From: Puccinia triticina
Lineage: Eukaryota > Basidiomycota > Pucciniomycetes > Pucciniales > Pucciniaceae
Direction of reading: 5' to 3'
Length of the DNA stretch: 64,000 nt
Assembly: GCF_026914185.1 (NCBI RefSeq)
Contig: NC_070559.1
Coordinates: 2,232,001 to 2,296,000, forward strand
Shown: piece after piece, positions 22,880-34,300 of the stretch
Position numbering within the stretch: the stretch's first letter is position 1
How the letters are laid out: every line of letters begins with the position of its first letter
Position numbers and translations under genes: made by a program
Notes under the pieces: generated by a model
Database searches by the model: none
What the model saw: the letters and a program-made list of their open reading frames with translations, nothing else
What the model was told of the DNA's origin: nothing

Positions 22880-25800
22880 TCCATTATGCAGCAGCAACAA
22901 TGTGATCAGTTCCCAAATATCACTAATTTGGTAGTTTCTGGCCCTTTCTGCCACTATATCTCAACACAGTGTGGGAGTTCTTCCATGATGTTGGTATCAA
23001 AATGATCAATAGCCCCCAATTATTCATTTTTTACCTTAAATTACCACATAACCCAAATTTAGCAGCTACAATCTGATCAGTTGCCAAATGTCACTAATTT
23101 GGTAGTTTCTTGGTGTTTCTGCCACTATATCTCAACACAGCCTGGGAGTTCTTCCATAATATTGGTATCATAATGATCAATAGCCACCAAGGATTCATTG
23201 TGTACCTTAAATGACCACAAAACCTCCAAATGTAGCAGCTACAATCTGACCAGTTGCCAAATCTCACTAATTTGGTAGTTTCTTGGTGTTTCTGCCACTA
23301 TATCTCAGTGCAACATGGGAGTTCTTCCATGATATTGGTAACAAGATGATTAAATGCCCTCAAAGATTGATTTAGTACCTCCAATGAGCACAAAACCCCC
23401 AATTGTAGCAGGCACAATGTGATCAGTTGCCAAATATCACTAATTTGGTAGTTTCTTGGTGTTTCTGCCACTATATCTCAGCGCAGCATGGGAGTTCTTC
23501 CATGATATTTGTACCAAAATGATCAAATTCCCCTGAAAATTCATTGGGTACCTTGAATGACCACAAAACCCCCAAATGTAGCAGCCACAATGTGATCAGT
23601 TGCCAAATATCACTAATTTGGTAGTTTCTTGGTGTTTCTGCCACTATATCTCAGCGCAGCATGGGAGTTATCCCATTATATTGGAACAAAAATGATCAAA
23701 CACCCTCAAACATTCATTGAGTACCTTGGATGACCACAAAAACCCCAAATGTAGCAGCTACAAACCGATCAGTTGCCAAATATCACTAATTTGGTAGTTT
23801 CTTGGTGTTTCTGCCACTATATCTCAGTGCAGCATGGGAGTTCTCCCATGATATTGGTACCAAAATGATCACATGCCCCCAAAAATTCATTGTGTACCTT
23901 GAATGACCACAAAAACCCCAAATGTAGCAGCTACAAAGTGATCAGTTGCCAAATATCACTAATTTGGTAGTTTCTTGGTGTTTCTGCCACTATATCTGAG
24001 CGCAGCATGGGAGTTATTCCAAGATATTGGTACCAAGATGATCAAATGACCTCAAAGACTGATTGAGTACCTTGAATGACCACAAAACCCCCAAGTGTAG
24101 CAGCCAAGATGTGGTCAGTTGCCAAATATCACTAATTTGGTAGTTTCTTGGTGTTTCTGCCACTATATCTAAGCGCAACATGGGAGTTCTTCCATGATAT
24201 TGGTACCAAAATGATCAAATGCCCCTGAAGATTCATTGTGTACCTTGAATGACCACAATACCCCCAAATGTAGCAGCCACACTGTGATCAGTTGCAGAAT
24301 ATCACTAATTTGGTAGTTTCTTGGTGTTTCTGCCACTATATCTCATCACAGCATGGGAGTTCTTCCATGATATTGGTACCAAAATGATCACATGCCCTCA
24401 GGAATTCATTGAGTACCTTGTGTGACCACAAAACCCCCAAATGTGGCAGCTACAATGTGATCAGTTGCCAAATATCACTAATTTGGTGTTTCTGCCACTA
24501 TATCTCAGCGCAGCATGGGAGTTCTTCCATGATATTGGTAACAAAATGATCACACGCACCTGAAGATTCATTGTGTACCTTGAATGACCACAATACCCCC
24601 AAATGTAGCAGCCACACTGTGATCAGTTGCAAAATATCACTAATTTGGTAGTTCCTTGGTGTTTCTGCCACTATATCTCAGTGCAGCATGGGAGTTCTCC
24701 CATGATATTGGAACCAAAATGATCACATGCCCCCAAAAATTCATTGTGTACCTTGAATGACCACAAAAACCTCAAATGTAGCAGCTACAAAGTGATCAGT
24801 TGCCAAATATCACTAATTTGGTAGTTTCTTGGTGTTTCTGCCACTTTATCTCAGCGCAGCGTGGGAGTCCTTTCATTATATTGGTACCAAAATGACCAAA
24901 AGCCCTCAAAGATTCATTGTGTACCTTGAATGACCACAAAGCCCCCAAATGTAGCAGCCACAAGATGATCGGTTGCCAAATATCACTAATTTGGTAGTTT
25001 CTTGGCGTTTCTGCCACCATATCTCAGCGCAGCATGGGAGTTCTTCCATGATATTGGTACCAAAATGATCAAATGGCCCTGAAGATTCATTGTGTACCTT
25101 GAATGACCACAATACCCCCAAATGTAGCAGCCACACTGTGATCAGTTGCAAAATATCACTAATTTGGTAGTTTCTTGGTGTTTCTGCTACTATATCTCAG
25201 CACAGCATGGGAGTTCTTCCATGATATTGGTACCAAAATGATCACACGCCCTCAAACATTCATTGAAGCCCTTGGGTGACCACAAAACCCCCGAATGCAG
25301 CAGCCACAATGTGATCAGTTGCCAAATATCACTAATTTGGTGTTTCTGCCACTATATCTCAGCGCAGCATGGGAGTTATTCCATTATATTGGTACCAAAA
25401 TGATTGAACACCCTCAAACATTCATTGAGTACCTTGGATGACCACAAAACCCCCAAATTTAGCAGTGCCACTAGATCTCAACACAGCCTGGGAATTCTTC
25501 CACGATATTGCGATCCAAATGATTAATAGCCCCCAAGGATTCATTGTGTACCTTAAATGACCACGAAACCCCCTAATGTAGCCCCTATAATCTGATCAGT
25601 TGCCAAATATCACTGATTTGGTAGTTTCTTGGTGTTTCTGCCACTATATCTCAACACAGCCTGGGAGTTCTTCCATGATATTGGTATCATAATGATCAAT
25701 AGCCACCAATGATTTATTGTGTACTTTGAATGACCACAATACCCCCAAATGTAGCAGCCAAAATGATCACATGCCCCCAAAAATTCATTGTGTACCTTGA

Positions 25801-26955
25801 ATGACCACAAAAACCCCAAATGTAGCAACTACAAAGTGATCAGTTGCCAAATATCACTAATTTGGTAGTTTCTTGGTGTTTCTGCCACTTCATCTCAGCG
25901 CAGCGTGCGAGTCCTTTCATTATATTGGTGCCAAAACGATCAAAAGCCCTCAAAGATTCATTGTGTACCTTGAATGACCACAAAACCCCCAAATGTAGCA
26001 GCCAAAATGTGATCGGTTGCCAAATATCACTAATTTGGTAGTTTCTTGGTGTTTTTGCCACCATATCTTGGCGCAGCATGGGAGTTCTTCCATGATATTG
26101 GTACCAAAAATATCAAATGGCCCTGAAGATTAATTGTGTACCTTGAATGACCACAATACCCCCAAATGTAGCAGCCACACTGTGATCAGTTGCCGAATAT
26201 CACTAATTTGGTGTTTCTGCCACTATATCTCAGCGCAGCATGGGAGTTATTTCATTATATTGGTACCAAAGTGATTGAACACCCTCAAACATTCATTGAG
26301 TACCTTGGATGACCACAAAACCCCCAAATGTAGCAGCCACAATGTGATCAGTTGACAAATATTGCTAATTTGGTAGTTTCTTGATGTTTCTGCCACTATA
26401 TCTTAGCACAGCATGGGAGTTCTTCCATGATATTGTTACCAAAATGCTCACATGCCCTCAAACATTCATTGAGTACCTTGGAGCACAGGGTGGGAGTTCT
26501 TCCATGATATTGGTACCAAAATGATCAAATGGTGCTGAAGATTCATTGTGTACCTTCGATGACCACAAAACCCCCAAATGTAGCAGCCACAATGTGATCA
26601 GTTGGCAAATGTTCTAATTTGGTAGTTTCTTGGTGTTTCTGCCACTATATCTCAGCGCAGCATGGGAGTTCTTCCGTGATATTGGTACCAAAATGATCAC
26701 ATGCCCTCAAAAATTCATTGAGTACCTCGGATGACCACAAAACCCCCAAATTTAGCAGCCACAATGTGATCAATTGCCAAATATCACTAATTTGGTAGTT
26801 TCTTGGTGTTTCTGCCACTATATCTCACCTCAGCGTGGGAGTTCTTCCATGATGTTGGTACCAAAATGATCAAATTCCCCTGAAGATTCATTGTGTACCT
26901 TGGATGACCACAATACCCCCAAATGTAGCAGCCACACTGTGATCAGTTGCCAAAT
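22880..26955 (+). repeat. ~174-bp satellite, forward block
   Basis: More than 20 head-to-tail copies. Each contains GATCAGTTGCCAAATATCAC, GTTTCTGCCACTATATCTCA, GGGAGTTCTTCCATGATATT and GACCACAAAAC. The period is 172-176 bp where regular; some copies are truncated (for example near 24480, 25460 and 26480). Period and homogeneity resemble a chromatin-scale satellite, but it is confined to this element. Confidence 0.95.
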
Positions 26956-28469
26956 TAGTGATATTTGGCAACCATTCACATTGTAGCTGCTACATTTGGG
27001 GGTTTTGTGGTCATTCAAGGTACACAATTCATCTTTGAGGGCATCCAATCATTTTGGTCCCAATATCATTGAAGAATTCCCACGCTGCGCTGAGATATAG
27101 TGGCAGAAACACCAATAAACTACCAAATTGGTGATATTTGGCAACTGATCACATTGTGGCTGCTACATATGGGGGTTTTGTGGTCATTCCAGGTACTCAA
27201 TGAATCTTTGAGGGAATTTGATCATTTTGATACCAATATTATGGAAGAAATCCCACGCTGCGCTGAGATATAGTGGCAGAAACACCAGAAACCACCAAAT
27301 TAGTGATATTTTGCAACTGATCACATCCTAGCTGCTACATTTGGGGGTATTGTGGTCATTCAAGGTACACAATTAATCTTCAGGAGAATTTGATCATTTT
27401 GGTACCAATATCATGGAAGAACTCCCACGCTGTGCTGAGATATAGTGGCAGAAACACCAAGAAACTACCAAATTAGTGATATTTGGTAACTGATCACATT
27501 GTGGCTGCTAAATTTGGGGGTTTTGTGGTCATTCAAGGTACCCAATGAATTCGCAGGGGCATTTGATCATTTTGGTACCAATATCATGGAAGAACTCCCA
27601 TGCTGCGCTGAGATATAGTGGCAGAAACACCAAGAAACTACCAAATTAGTGATATTTGGTGACTGATCACATTGTGGCTGCTACATTTGCAGGTTTTGTG
27701 GTCATCAAAGGTACTCAATGAATTTTTGGGGGCATGTGATTATTTTGGTACCAATATCGTGGAAGAACTCCCAGGCTGCTTTGAGATATAGTGGCAGAAA
27801 CACCAAGAAACTACCAAATTAGTGATATTTGGCAACTGATCAGGTCGTAGGGCTACATTAGGGAGTTTTATGGTAATTTGAGGTACACAATGAATCCTTG
27901 GGGACTATTGATCATTTTGAAACCAATATCATGGAAGAACTCCCAGGTTGTGTTGAGATATAGTGGCAGAAACACCAAGAACCTACCAAATTAGTGAGAT
28001 TTGGCAACTGATGAGATTGTAGCTGCCACATTTGGGGGTTTTGTGGTCATTTAAGGTACACAATGGATCCTTGGGGGCTATTAAACATTTCAATACCAAT
28101 ATCATGGAAGAACTCCCAGGGTGTGTTGAGATATAGTGGCAGAAACACCAAGAAAGTACCAAATCAGTGATATTTGGCAACTGATCAGGTCGTAGGGGCT
28201 ACATTAGGGAGTTTTGTGGTCATTTAAGTTACACAATGAATCCTTGGGGACTATTGATCATTTTGAAACCAGTATCATGGAAGAACTCCTGGCCTGTGTT
28301 GAGATATAGTGGCAGAAACACCAAGAAACTACCAAATTAGTGATATTTGGCCACTGATCAGATTGTAGCAGCTACATTTGGGGATTTTTGTTGGAATATA
28401 TGCTTCAAGCTCCATTTGAGGGGCCAAGCTATATGATCTAATATCCAAATATCACCAGTAAGACCAACT

Positions 28470-28544
28470 GTGTGTTTAGCTCAGTGGTATAAGAGCAGCT
28501 CTCATGAACGTAGAAGGTCGTGGGTTCAAATGCCACAACACACA
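28470..28544 (+). ncRNA. tRNA-like module in the 5' LTR of the TRIM
   Basis: Seventy-five bases fold as a partial tRNA: acceptor GTGTGTT/AACACAC with discriminator A, D arm GCTC/GAGC, and T arm GTGGG-TTCAAAT-GCCAC (one mismatch). The A box TAGCTCAGTGG fits the Pol III consensus. The B box GGTTCAAATGC is off by one base. The anticodon arm does not pair properly, so this is a tRNA-derived promoter module, not a working tRNA gene. Confidence 0.7.
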
Positions 28545-28857
28545 ATTCTTTTCACCTGAGTAATTTCAACACATCATCAGTACGGATGCTCTCAGTGAAT
28601 TGAATTAAAGTTGGCTAAACCCTGTGAATACTTGATATTCATGCTTCCATATGCATATGCAATATTCAATTTCCTAATTGTTATGCATTAATCATTATCT
28701 ATGATGCATGACAAACATACATGATTTGCATATGCAATATTCATAGTTTGTTCATGGTGCATGAAGCAAGGGGGTGCGTTGGAATATATGCTTCAAGCTC
28801 CATTTGAGGGGCCAAGCTATATGATCTAATATCCAAATATCACCAGTAAGACCAACT

Positions 28858-28931
28858 GTGTGTTACCTCAGTGGTATAAGAGCAGCTCTCATGAAAGTAG
28901 AAGGTCGTGGGTTCAAATCCCACAACACACA
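28858..28931 (+). ncRNA. tRNA-like module in the 3' LTR of the TRIM
   Basis: Second copy of the module. Here the T arm (GTGGG/CCCAC) and B box GGTTCAAATCC are perfect, while the A box is damaged (TTACCTCAGTGG). All three substitutions between the two LTRs and one of the two indels fall inside this module. Confidence 0.7.
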
Positions 28932-29777
28932 ATTCTTTTCACCTGAGTAATTTCAACAATTTTGTGGTCATTCAAGGTACACAATGAATCTATGGGGGCT
29001 TTTCAAAATTTCGGTACCAATTTCATGGAAAAATTCCCAGGCTGTGTTGAGATATAGTTGCAGAAATACCAAGAAACTAACAAAGTAGTGAGATTTGGCA
29101 ACTGATCAGATTGCAGCTGCTGCATAATGGATGTGACCCCAAAAACATTATTCCTGGGTTTTATATTCAGAAAAATTGTCCAACAAAATTTTATGTGGAA
29201 ATATTCCTCATTAATCTGTGGTTGATAACAAAAGTAGATAAAAAAGAGAACCTGACAAAAATATGCTAAACCATGGTAAACTAATTTCAAAAAGGCCTCC
29301 TATGCATGTAGCACTTCAAGTATGATATGCAATATCTGGGGCAAGTTCAAACAACCAAATCAAAAATGTGTGCAGGATGGTATCATGAGAGAGGGCAGGG
29401 GTCAATGTTTTTCCTTTTTTGAAAAAAAAGTCAATTTGCAGACTTCTGATAACAGATCAATTGTTGAAGTAAAAAAAAAAAGAAGAGACCCCTCAGCCAC
29501 CCTGGCTTAATCCTTAAACTTGAAATGTCTTTTTTTCAGGAAGAATTGAATGGTGTATGTAGAAATTTATGAATGTTATCAGGCAAAAAAAAAGATTCCT
29601 GTGGCTTGAAGCTAACACAAGGGGAAGGAGAGAGATTATAGAATGGTATTAAGGAGACATGGAAAACAGACAAAGGTATCAAGAAGAATAATAAAAAAAA
29701 ATTGATCAATATAAATTGATCAATATACGCTATATTGATCAATATACGACATTGCAAATTCATCCATCTTGGTAGTG

Positions 29778-30229
29778 AGAGGACGTCCGGCCACGTGGAC
29801 CGAGTGCTTAAGGATGGAGAGTTGAAGATTGGGAGACCCTCCGGGGCGTCTTCCATGGCATCCTCAGCCGCGATCTCCTGCTCCGTTTCCGACCGATTTG
29901 CCTTGATCTTTGCCCGCCTTCGCGCGTGACATTGCGCCTCAATCCCGCTACAGTCAAATGACTCGATCAACTGCTCGCAGTCCCACAGTCGGATGTCCCG
30001 GTCTGTCGAGCCGGACACCAAAAGACCCAGATTAGGGATGATGTGGATTGACTTGACAAAGCCGACGTGGCCGGTAGAGGTTGATAATAAGACTTGGGTC
30101 TTTCAGGAAACAAATACAAATCAGCTGTATCAAAAAAAAAAAAAGCATGTACAATGCTCACCTCAACGTCCCATGTTTTGATGGTCTTGTCCCACAAGCC
30201 CGCGAATAAGATCTTGTGTTTTTGTTGCG
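29778..30229 (-). pseudogene. WD40-repeat protein gene, 5' part
   Basis: Exon 30162-30229 (entered after a CACAG acceptor) encodes QQKHKILFAGLWDKTIKTWD. It is spliced by GTGAGC...GAAAG to exon 29778-30099, which encodes STSTGHVGFVKSIHIIP and LLVSGSTDRDIRLWDCEQL, two typical WD40 blades, then a basic/acidic linker. Coding stops abruptly at 29778, where the 7.5-kb element begins. The N-terminal exons are missing to the right of 30229, apparently displaced by the next element. With 21236-22241 it makes up one broken gene. An alternative is that the element is spliced out as an intron (GTCCTC donor in the exon, TAG at the element end), but the resulting junction peptide does not look WD40-like. 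Confidence 0.65.
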
Positions 30230-30534
30230 CTGTGATGGGATGAGTGAAGAGGCTGGGAGGGAAGGATGGTTGGAGGTTTGGGCGTGTTAGCTTTGGGTTA
30301 GTGGCTGGTGAGCCCCTGGCAACTGGCTGGCTACGGTTGGCGATGATGTGGCACTTGCAACAACATAACAACCGAGGGCGGTGCGGCGTGGCATTTTCAA
30401 CAAGGCAGCGACCGATTTTTGCGCATCAAGGCCTATTGAGGCGTAGACACAAGTGGTGGTGTGAGTGCGGGTGTTGAGTATATAAGGAGCCTCTGGAGTG
30501 GGGGATGAAAGCCAGGCAACTCCCCCGGCTGCGT
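30230..30534. other. Intergenic or element-flank sequence with TATA-like box
   Basis: No gene seen. TATATAAGG at about 30478 precedes the left copy of the inverted region described below, and a similar word (GTATAAGTA, - strand) lies beside the right copy near 39055. The two may be matching promoter-like regions of the inverted pair. Confidence 0.25.
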
Positions 30535-30725
30535 TTCCAGCGGGGGTTTCGTCTCAACCCGTCCGCTGTTGCACTTGCGCAGTCTGGCGGGGATTATTCG
30601 TTGGACCCCCTTTGCTTAACCGCTGGGGGTCATCCTCCCACTTGTTTTTTGACTCTGCTAGACAGGGATGGACAGTGGGCCACGATATCTCAGCTTACTG
30701 GATTAGGTGGCAGGTTGCGGGTTGC
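30535..30725 (+). repeat. Left copy of a ~200-bp inverted pair around the MULE region
   Basis: Matches 38795-39010 in reverse orientation at roughly 75 percent identity by eye. Shared words include GTCCGCTGTTGCA, GCGCAGTCTGGCGGGG and CTGCTAGACAGGGATGG. In both copies one frame reads LTLLDRDG(Q/R)WAT, so they may be fragments of a coding sequence. No family is recognised. Confidence 0.6.
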
Positions 30726-30769
30726 TTTTTTGAATAAATTGTTGTAATGTGACTTTGTTGTGCCGTGTA

Positions 30770-32600
30770 TTTTATGTGGGGAAAACCCTGGCCTTTTTCT
30801 TATGATTTCTGTAAAGGGGAATCCCTGGCATTTTTTTTTTTTGTGATTTTGGTATTTTGTAGGGGGAACCCTTGAATTTTTTTTCCATGATTCTCAAGCT
30901 TTAATATACTTGGATTTTGCAGCAAAAACAACTTAAATTTTCATTATATAGTCATCAAAACCCTTTTAAACCACATCGCCATCCTCCATCCAGCTTCAAA
31001 CCACAGGAAAACTCAGAAATCTACAGATTGGAGCTAACTCTTGGTGGCCAGTAGTTAAAAAAAAAGCCATATTATCAGTGTTTTCTAGTGTCCAGGAGTC
31101 GCGCGAAGGGTCCCGGCGGCGTCAAAAAGTTTGAATTTGGCGATAGGAAAGGACATGAGGTTTTTCCCGAGTTGCGGATGGAGTAACGGACGGTGTGGCG
31201 TTTTTTACTAGGAATAAGGGCTCAAGAGGCTATGGACAACGCTGGTGTACAACCCAGACCTTCTGCTCCTTATTATTAACGCTCATTTAGACTCTGGTGC
31301 ACAATCCAGGCGGGTTTTACTTTTGCTTTCTACTTCCGGACGTGCTCGGACTGGATTTTCATTCACTCTTTTAAGAAAGGTATCGGCGCTCGCTTCCCAA
31401 AGCCGCCGTATGGCTCAAAATTTTACCCTTGCATCTTGGCTTTCATATGGCGGTCCATTTCGAGATTTCATTGAACGGTTCAAAAGATACAAGCGTTCAA
31501 AAAGTCGTGGATTGAGTCTTCTTAGCCCCGCGGACCTATGGACTTCTCCTTTTCGAAAACCGTTACCGGCACACGACTAATTGGGCCAATTGCTAGCTCA
31601 AAATTTTCCCGGTCCTCTTGCCTTTCATTCCATCTAACTTTTATTGGATTATATCAAATGGTTTCGGTTTTATGAGCGGTTGAAGCTCGACTTTCATTAT
31701 TGACGCCGGTGCGCGACCCGGATTGGTTTTTTCCTCACTCTCTTTCGACGCCGGTGCGCGACCCGGATTGGTTTCCTTTTCTCTTTATTTCCACATATCG
31801 ACGCCGGTGCGCGACCCGGATGGTTTCTTTTCTCACTCTCATTTCGACTCCGGTGCACGACCCGGTTTAATCTTTTCTTTCTTTTCGAGTTCTTTCTCTT
31901 TTTGTTTCCCTTTCCTTTCCTTTCTCTTTATCCCCTTACTCCATGAATTTTGGACGACTAAAACAAAGATTTGCAATATCTACTCATTGCGCCTAGGAAC
32001 AGACTCGCCGCAGCCCGCACCCAATCAAGTAACACAGGATCAGCGCTATTAAGGAGCATCAAAAGCATCCTCAAGAGTAAAAATTAGTGTAAATAAGGAC
32101 CTCTAGTCACCTCATGAAAAAAAGAGGGAAAAAAAAAGACATAAAAATCATGGAACTCACCCCCCCTTTTTTTTTCTGAATATTACTCTCCTTCAATTCC
32201 CTTCAGACCCTTTATTTCTATTAATATCATCTGGAAATTACACTCCTTCCCCAATCCCCCCCTTTTTTTTTTTTTTTCTTTTTCCTTCATGAGCACTACC
32301 TCAGATAAAATTTCCTCACTCCTCTTTATGCCACTGGGATTATTCTTCATTCATAAAAATCTTTCAAACATATACTTCACCTTTCTGGCCACTTTGGACT
32401 ACTTTTACTTTCCACTTTGGACTACTTCTTACTTCAGATACTCCAGCTATTCCTTTCCTACATATAACACCCACTTAATCCAAGTATATTAAAGCCTCAG
32501 GTTTACAGAAAAAAAATTCAAGGGTTCCCCCTTACAAAATGCAAAAATACAAAAAAAAAAATTCAAGGGTTCCCCCTTTACAAAACAAGCAATTAGAGGG
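30770..32600. mobile_element. ~1.8-kb inverted-repeat element with minisatellite
   Basis: The left end region (30778-30920) and right end region (32485-32590) are inverted copies sharing AGGGGGAACCCTTGAATTTT and CTTTAATATACTTGGATT. The first motif is repeated two to three times in each arm. The interior has degenerate coding-like text but no transposase. Exact ends and target duplication were not found. It lies immediately left of the MULE. Confidence 0.5.
31700..31870 (+). repeat. ~55-bp minisatellite, four copies
   Basis: Copies of CGACGCCGGTGCGCGACCCG followed by a pyrimidine tract recur four times here. More diverged versions (GACTCTGGTGCACAATCC, AACGCTGGTGTACAACCC) lie at 31225-31310. 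Non-coding. Confidence 0.85.
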
Positions 32601-32636
32601 CCAAAACCATCCTACAATTCCAGAAAAATACAAAAA

Positions 32637-32754
32637 GGGAGTTGAAAAATCGACTCCCAGGAATTAATAAATCGACTCCCAAAAGTCGTTTACGTCGCGC
32701 GGACCGTCTCGGGACGTCTCCCCTGGGTCCGCGCGACTTCGCGCGGCCCCAAAA
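32637..32754 (+). repeat. MULE terminal inverted repeat, left
   Basis: 118 bp. It contains two palindromic GGGAGTTG..CGACTCCC type modules near the tip, then a GC-rich inner half with CGCGCGGACC/GGTCCGCGCG symmetry. Four mismatches to the right TIR. Confidence 0.93.
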
Positions 32755-32874
32755 TCAATTTGGGAGTCGATTAATTAATTCCCCTCTCGAGGATGGGAGT
32801 CGATAAATTAATTTAACAAAAAATGACGGAATATACAAAAAAAATTATATCTTGTCACTGTTGTACCCAAACGC

Positions 32875-33880
32875 CCTAAAAACTTTACAGCAATATAAAT
32901 ACACTCTTTAGAGAATATTTTGAGCTTCACGGCATTAGTACTCCTCAGGGAGACCCTGTGTAGCCAGGGGCGTATTTGGCGGATTTCCTACTAAGGCAAA
33001 CCCCCAAAACCTTATCTACAGTGCTCCAAATGGCCCCAAATTGTTTTGGCTATAAGTTTACACTCTTTGAAACATATGATAAGCTTCAAGGAATTAGTAC
33101 TCCTCAGGGAGACCCTGTGTAGCCGGGGGCGGATTTGGCGGATTTCCTACTAAGGCAAACCCCCGAAACCTTATCTACAGTGCTCCAAATGGCCCCAAAT
33201 TGTTTTGGCTATAATTTTACACTCTTTAAAACATATGGTAAGCTTCAAGGAATTAGTACTCCTCAGGGAGACCCTGTGTAGCCGGGGGCGATTTGGCGGA
33301 TTTCCTACTAAGGCAAACCCCCGAAACCAGATCTATGGTGCTCCAAATGGCCCCAAATTGTTTTGGCTATAGGTTTACACTCTTTAAAACATATGGTAAG
33401 CTTCAAGAAATTAGTACTCCTCAGGGAGACCCTGTGTAGCCGGGGGCGGATTTGGCGGATTTCCTACTAAGGCAAACCCCCGAAACCTTATCTACGGTGC
33501 TCCAAATGGCCCCAAATCGTTTTGGCTATAAGTTTACACTCTTTAAAACATATGGTAAGCTTCAAGGCATTAGCACTCCTCAGGGAGACCCTGTGTAGCC
33601 GGGGGCAGATTTCCTACTAAGGCAAACCCACGAAACCTTATCTACAGTGCTCCAAATGGCCCCAAAATTTCTTATCTGTAAGATTACACTCTTTAAAACA
33701 TATGGTAATCTTCAAGGCATTAGTACTTCTCAGGCAGACCCTTTGTAGCTGGGGGCGGATTTGGCGGATTTCCTACTAAGGCAAACCCCCAAAACCTTAT
33801 CTACGGTGCTAATATTTTTCTGCCATAAGAATACACTCTGCAGAAAAAATTATAAGCTCCAAGGAGGTATTACACATCAG
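32875..33880 (+). repeat. 159-bp tandem repeat in the MULE, six copies
   Basis: CTCCTCAGGGAGACCCTGTG recurs at about 32941, 33100, 33259, 33417 and 33576, with a diverged copy at 33726. Each unit also has GGCGGATTTCCTACTAAGGC. It lies downstream of the transposase-OTU gene. Non-coding. Confidence 0.92.
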
Positions 33881-34300
33881 GCACACCTTCTATCAGCCGT
33901 GGGTCAGCTACGCTAACCATAGCTGTCAGTGTAGTGTAGCGCTGTGCAAATGTGCTATTTTTTAGCGTAGTGTTAGTGCAATTGCGCACATTGGCGCTCA
34001 CGCTACAAGCACAGGGTGCACAGCTATTCTAGGTTTTAGAGTAGCATTAGTGCAGATACGCGCAATTGCACTAACACCGCGAAAGAGCGCGCGCTACGCT
34101 GCGCGAAAGCGCTTTTGGCGGCAAGAAAGACCCTTTTTTTTGCCAAAATAGCCTTAGCGCAAAAAGGAGCAAAGGAATAAACATTGTAAGAATGGAAAGT
34201 GATAAAATTTTTAATATTCATGTATGCATATGATGGGCAAAACCAAAAGACAACACAAACTAAAAATAATTAACTAAAAAAGATATAAAATTGGATACAA
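33881..34300. other. MULE 3' region with imperfect hairpin
   Basis: GTTAGTGCAATTGCGC near 33970 and GCGCAATTGCACTAAC near 34062 form an inverted repeat around an ~80-base loop. It may end transcription of the element gene. No coding sequence. Confidence 0.5.

Larger units (their letters stand above)
28389..28958 (+). mobile_element. TRIM-type retrotransposon (570 bp) with tRNA-like LTRs
   Basis: Two direct terminal repeats, 28389-28571 and 28775-28958 (183 and 184 bp), start TGTTGG or TGCGTTGG and end TTTCAACA. They differ by three substitutions and two small indels. A 203-bp interior without coding capacity lies between them and ends in a purine tract (GAAGCAAGGGGG) directly before the 3' repeat. 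ATTTT flanks both sides (28384-28388 and 28959-28963), a 5-bp target duplication inside the satellite. This is the structure of a terminal-repeat retrotransposon in miniature. No TGG-type primer-binding site follows the 5' repeat. Confidence 0.82.
26957..29130 (-). repeat. ~174-bp satellite, inverted block
   Basis: The same unit in reverse orientation, about nine copies, split by the TRIM retrotransposon at 28389-28958. The turning point is a short palindrome at about 26943-26970, where GTTGCCAAAT meets ATTTGGCAAC. Confidence 0.93.
22242..29777. mobile_element. 7.5-kb palindromic satellite element inserted in the WD40 gene
   Basis: CACTACCAAGATGGATGAAT reads inward from 22242 and, on the other strand, from 29777. 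The inverted similarity continues for roughly 740 bases at each end (22242-22990 and 29003-29777). Between the ends lies a ~174-bp satellite that reverses orientation at about 26956, so the whole element is a giant palindrome. There is no transposase. The flanking WD40 coding sequences show no clean target duplication (TCCTC occurs near both junctions but does not restore the frame). A host deletion at insertion, or an old event, is likely. Confidence 0.75.

Noticed and set aside
28470..28544. Functional tRNA gene
   Set aside because: The anticodon arm does not pair, the B box has a mismatch, and the same module sits in both LTRs of a retrotransposon; called tRNA-like instead.
22242..29777. 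Element interior encoding proteins (several frames of 60-95 codons)
   Set aside because: The frames repeat with the ~174-bp satellite and have no family resemblance.
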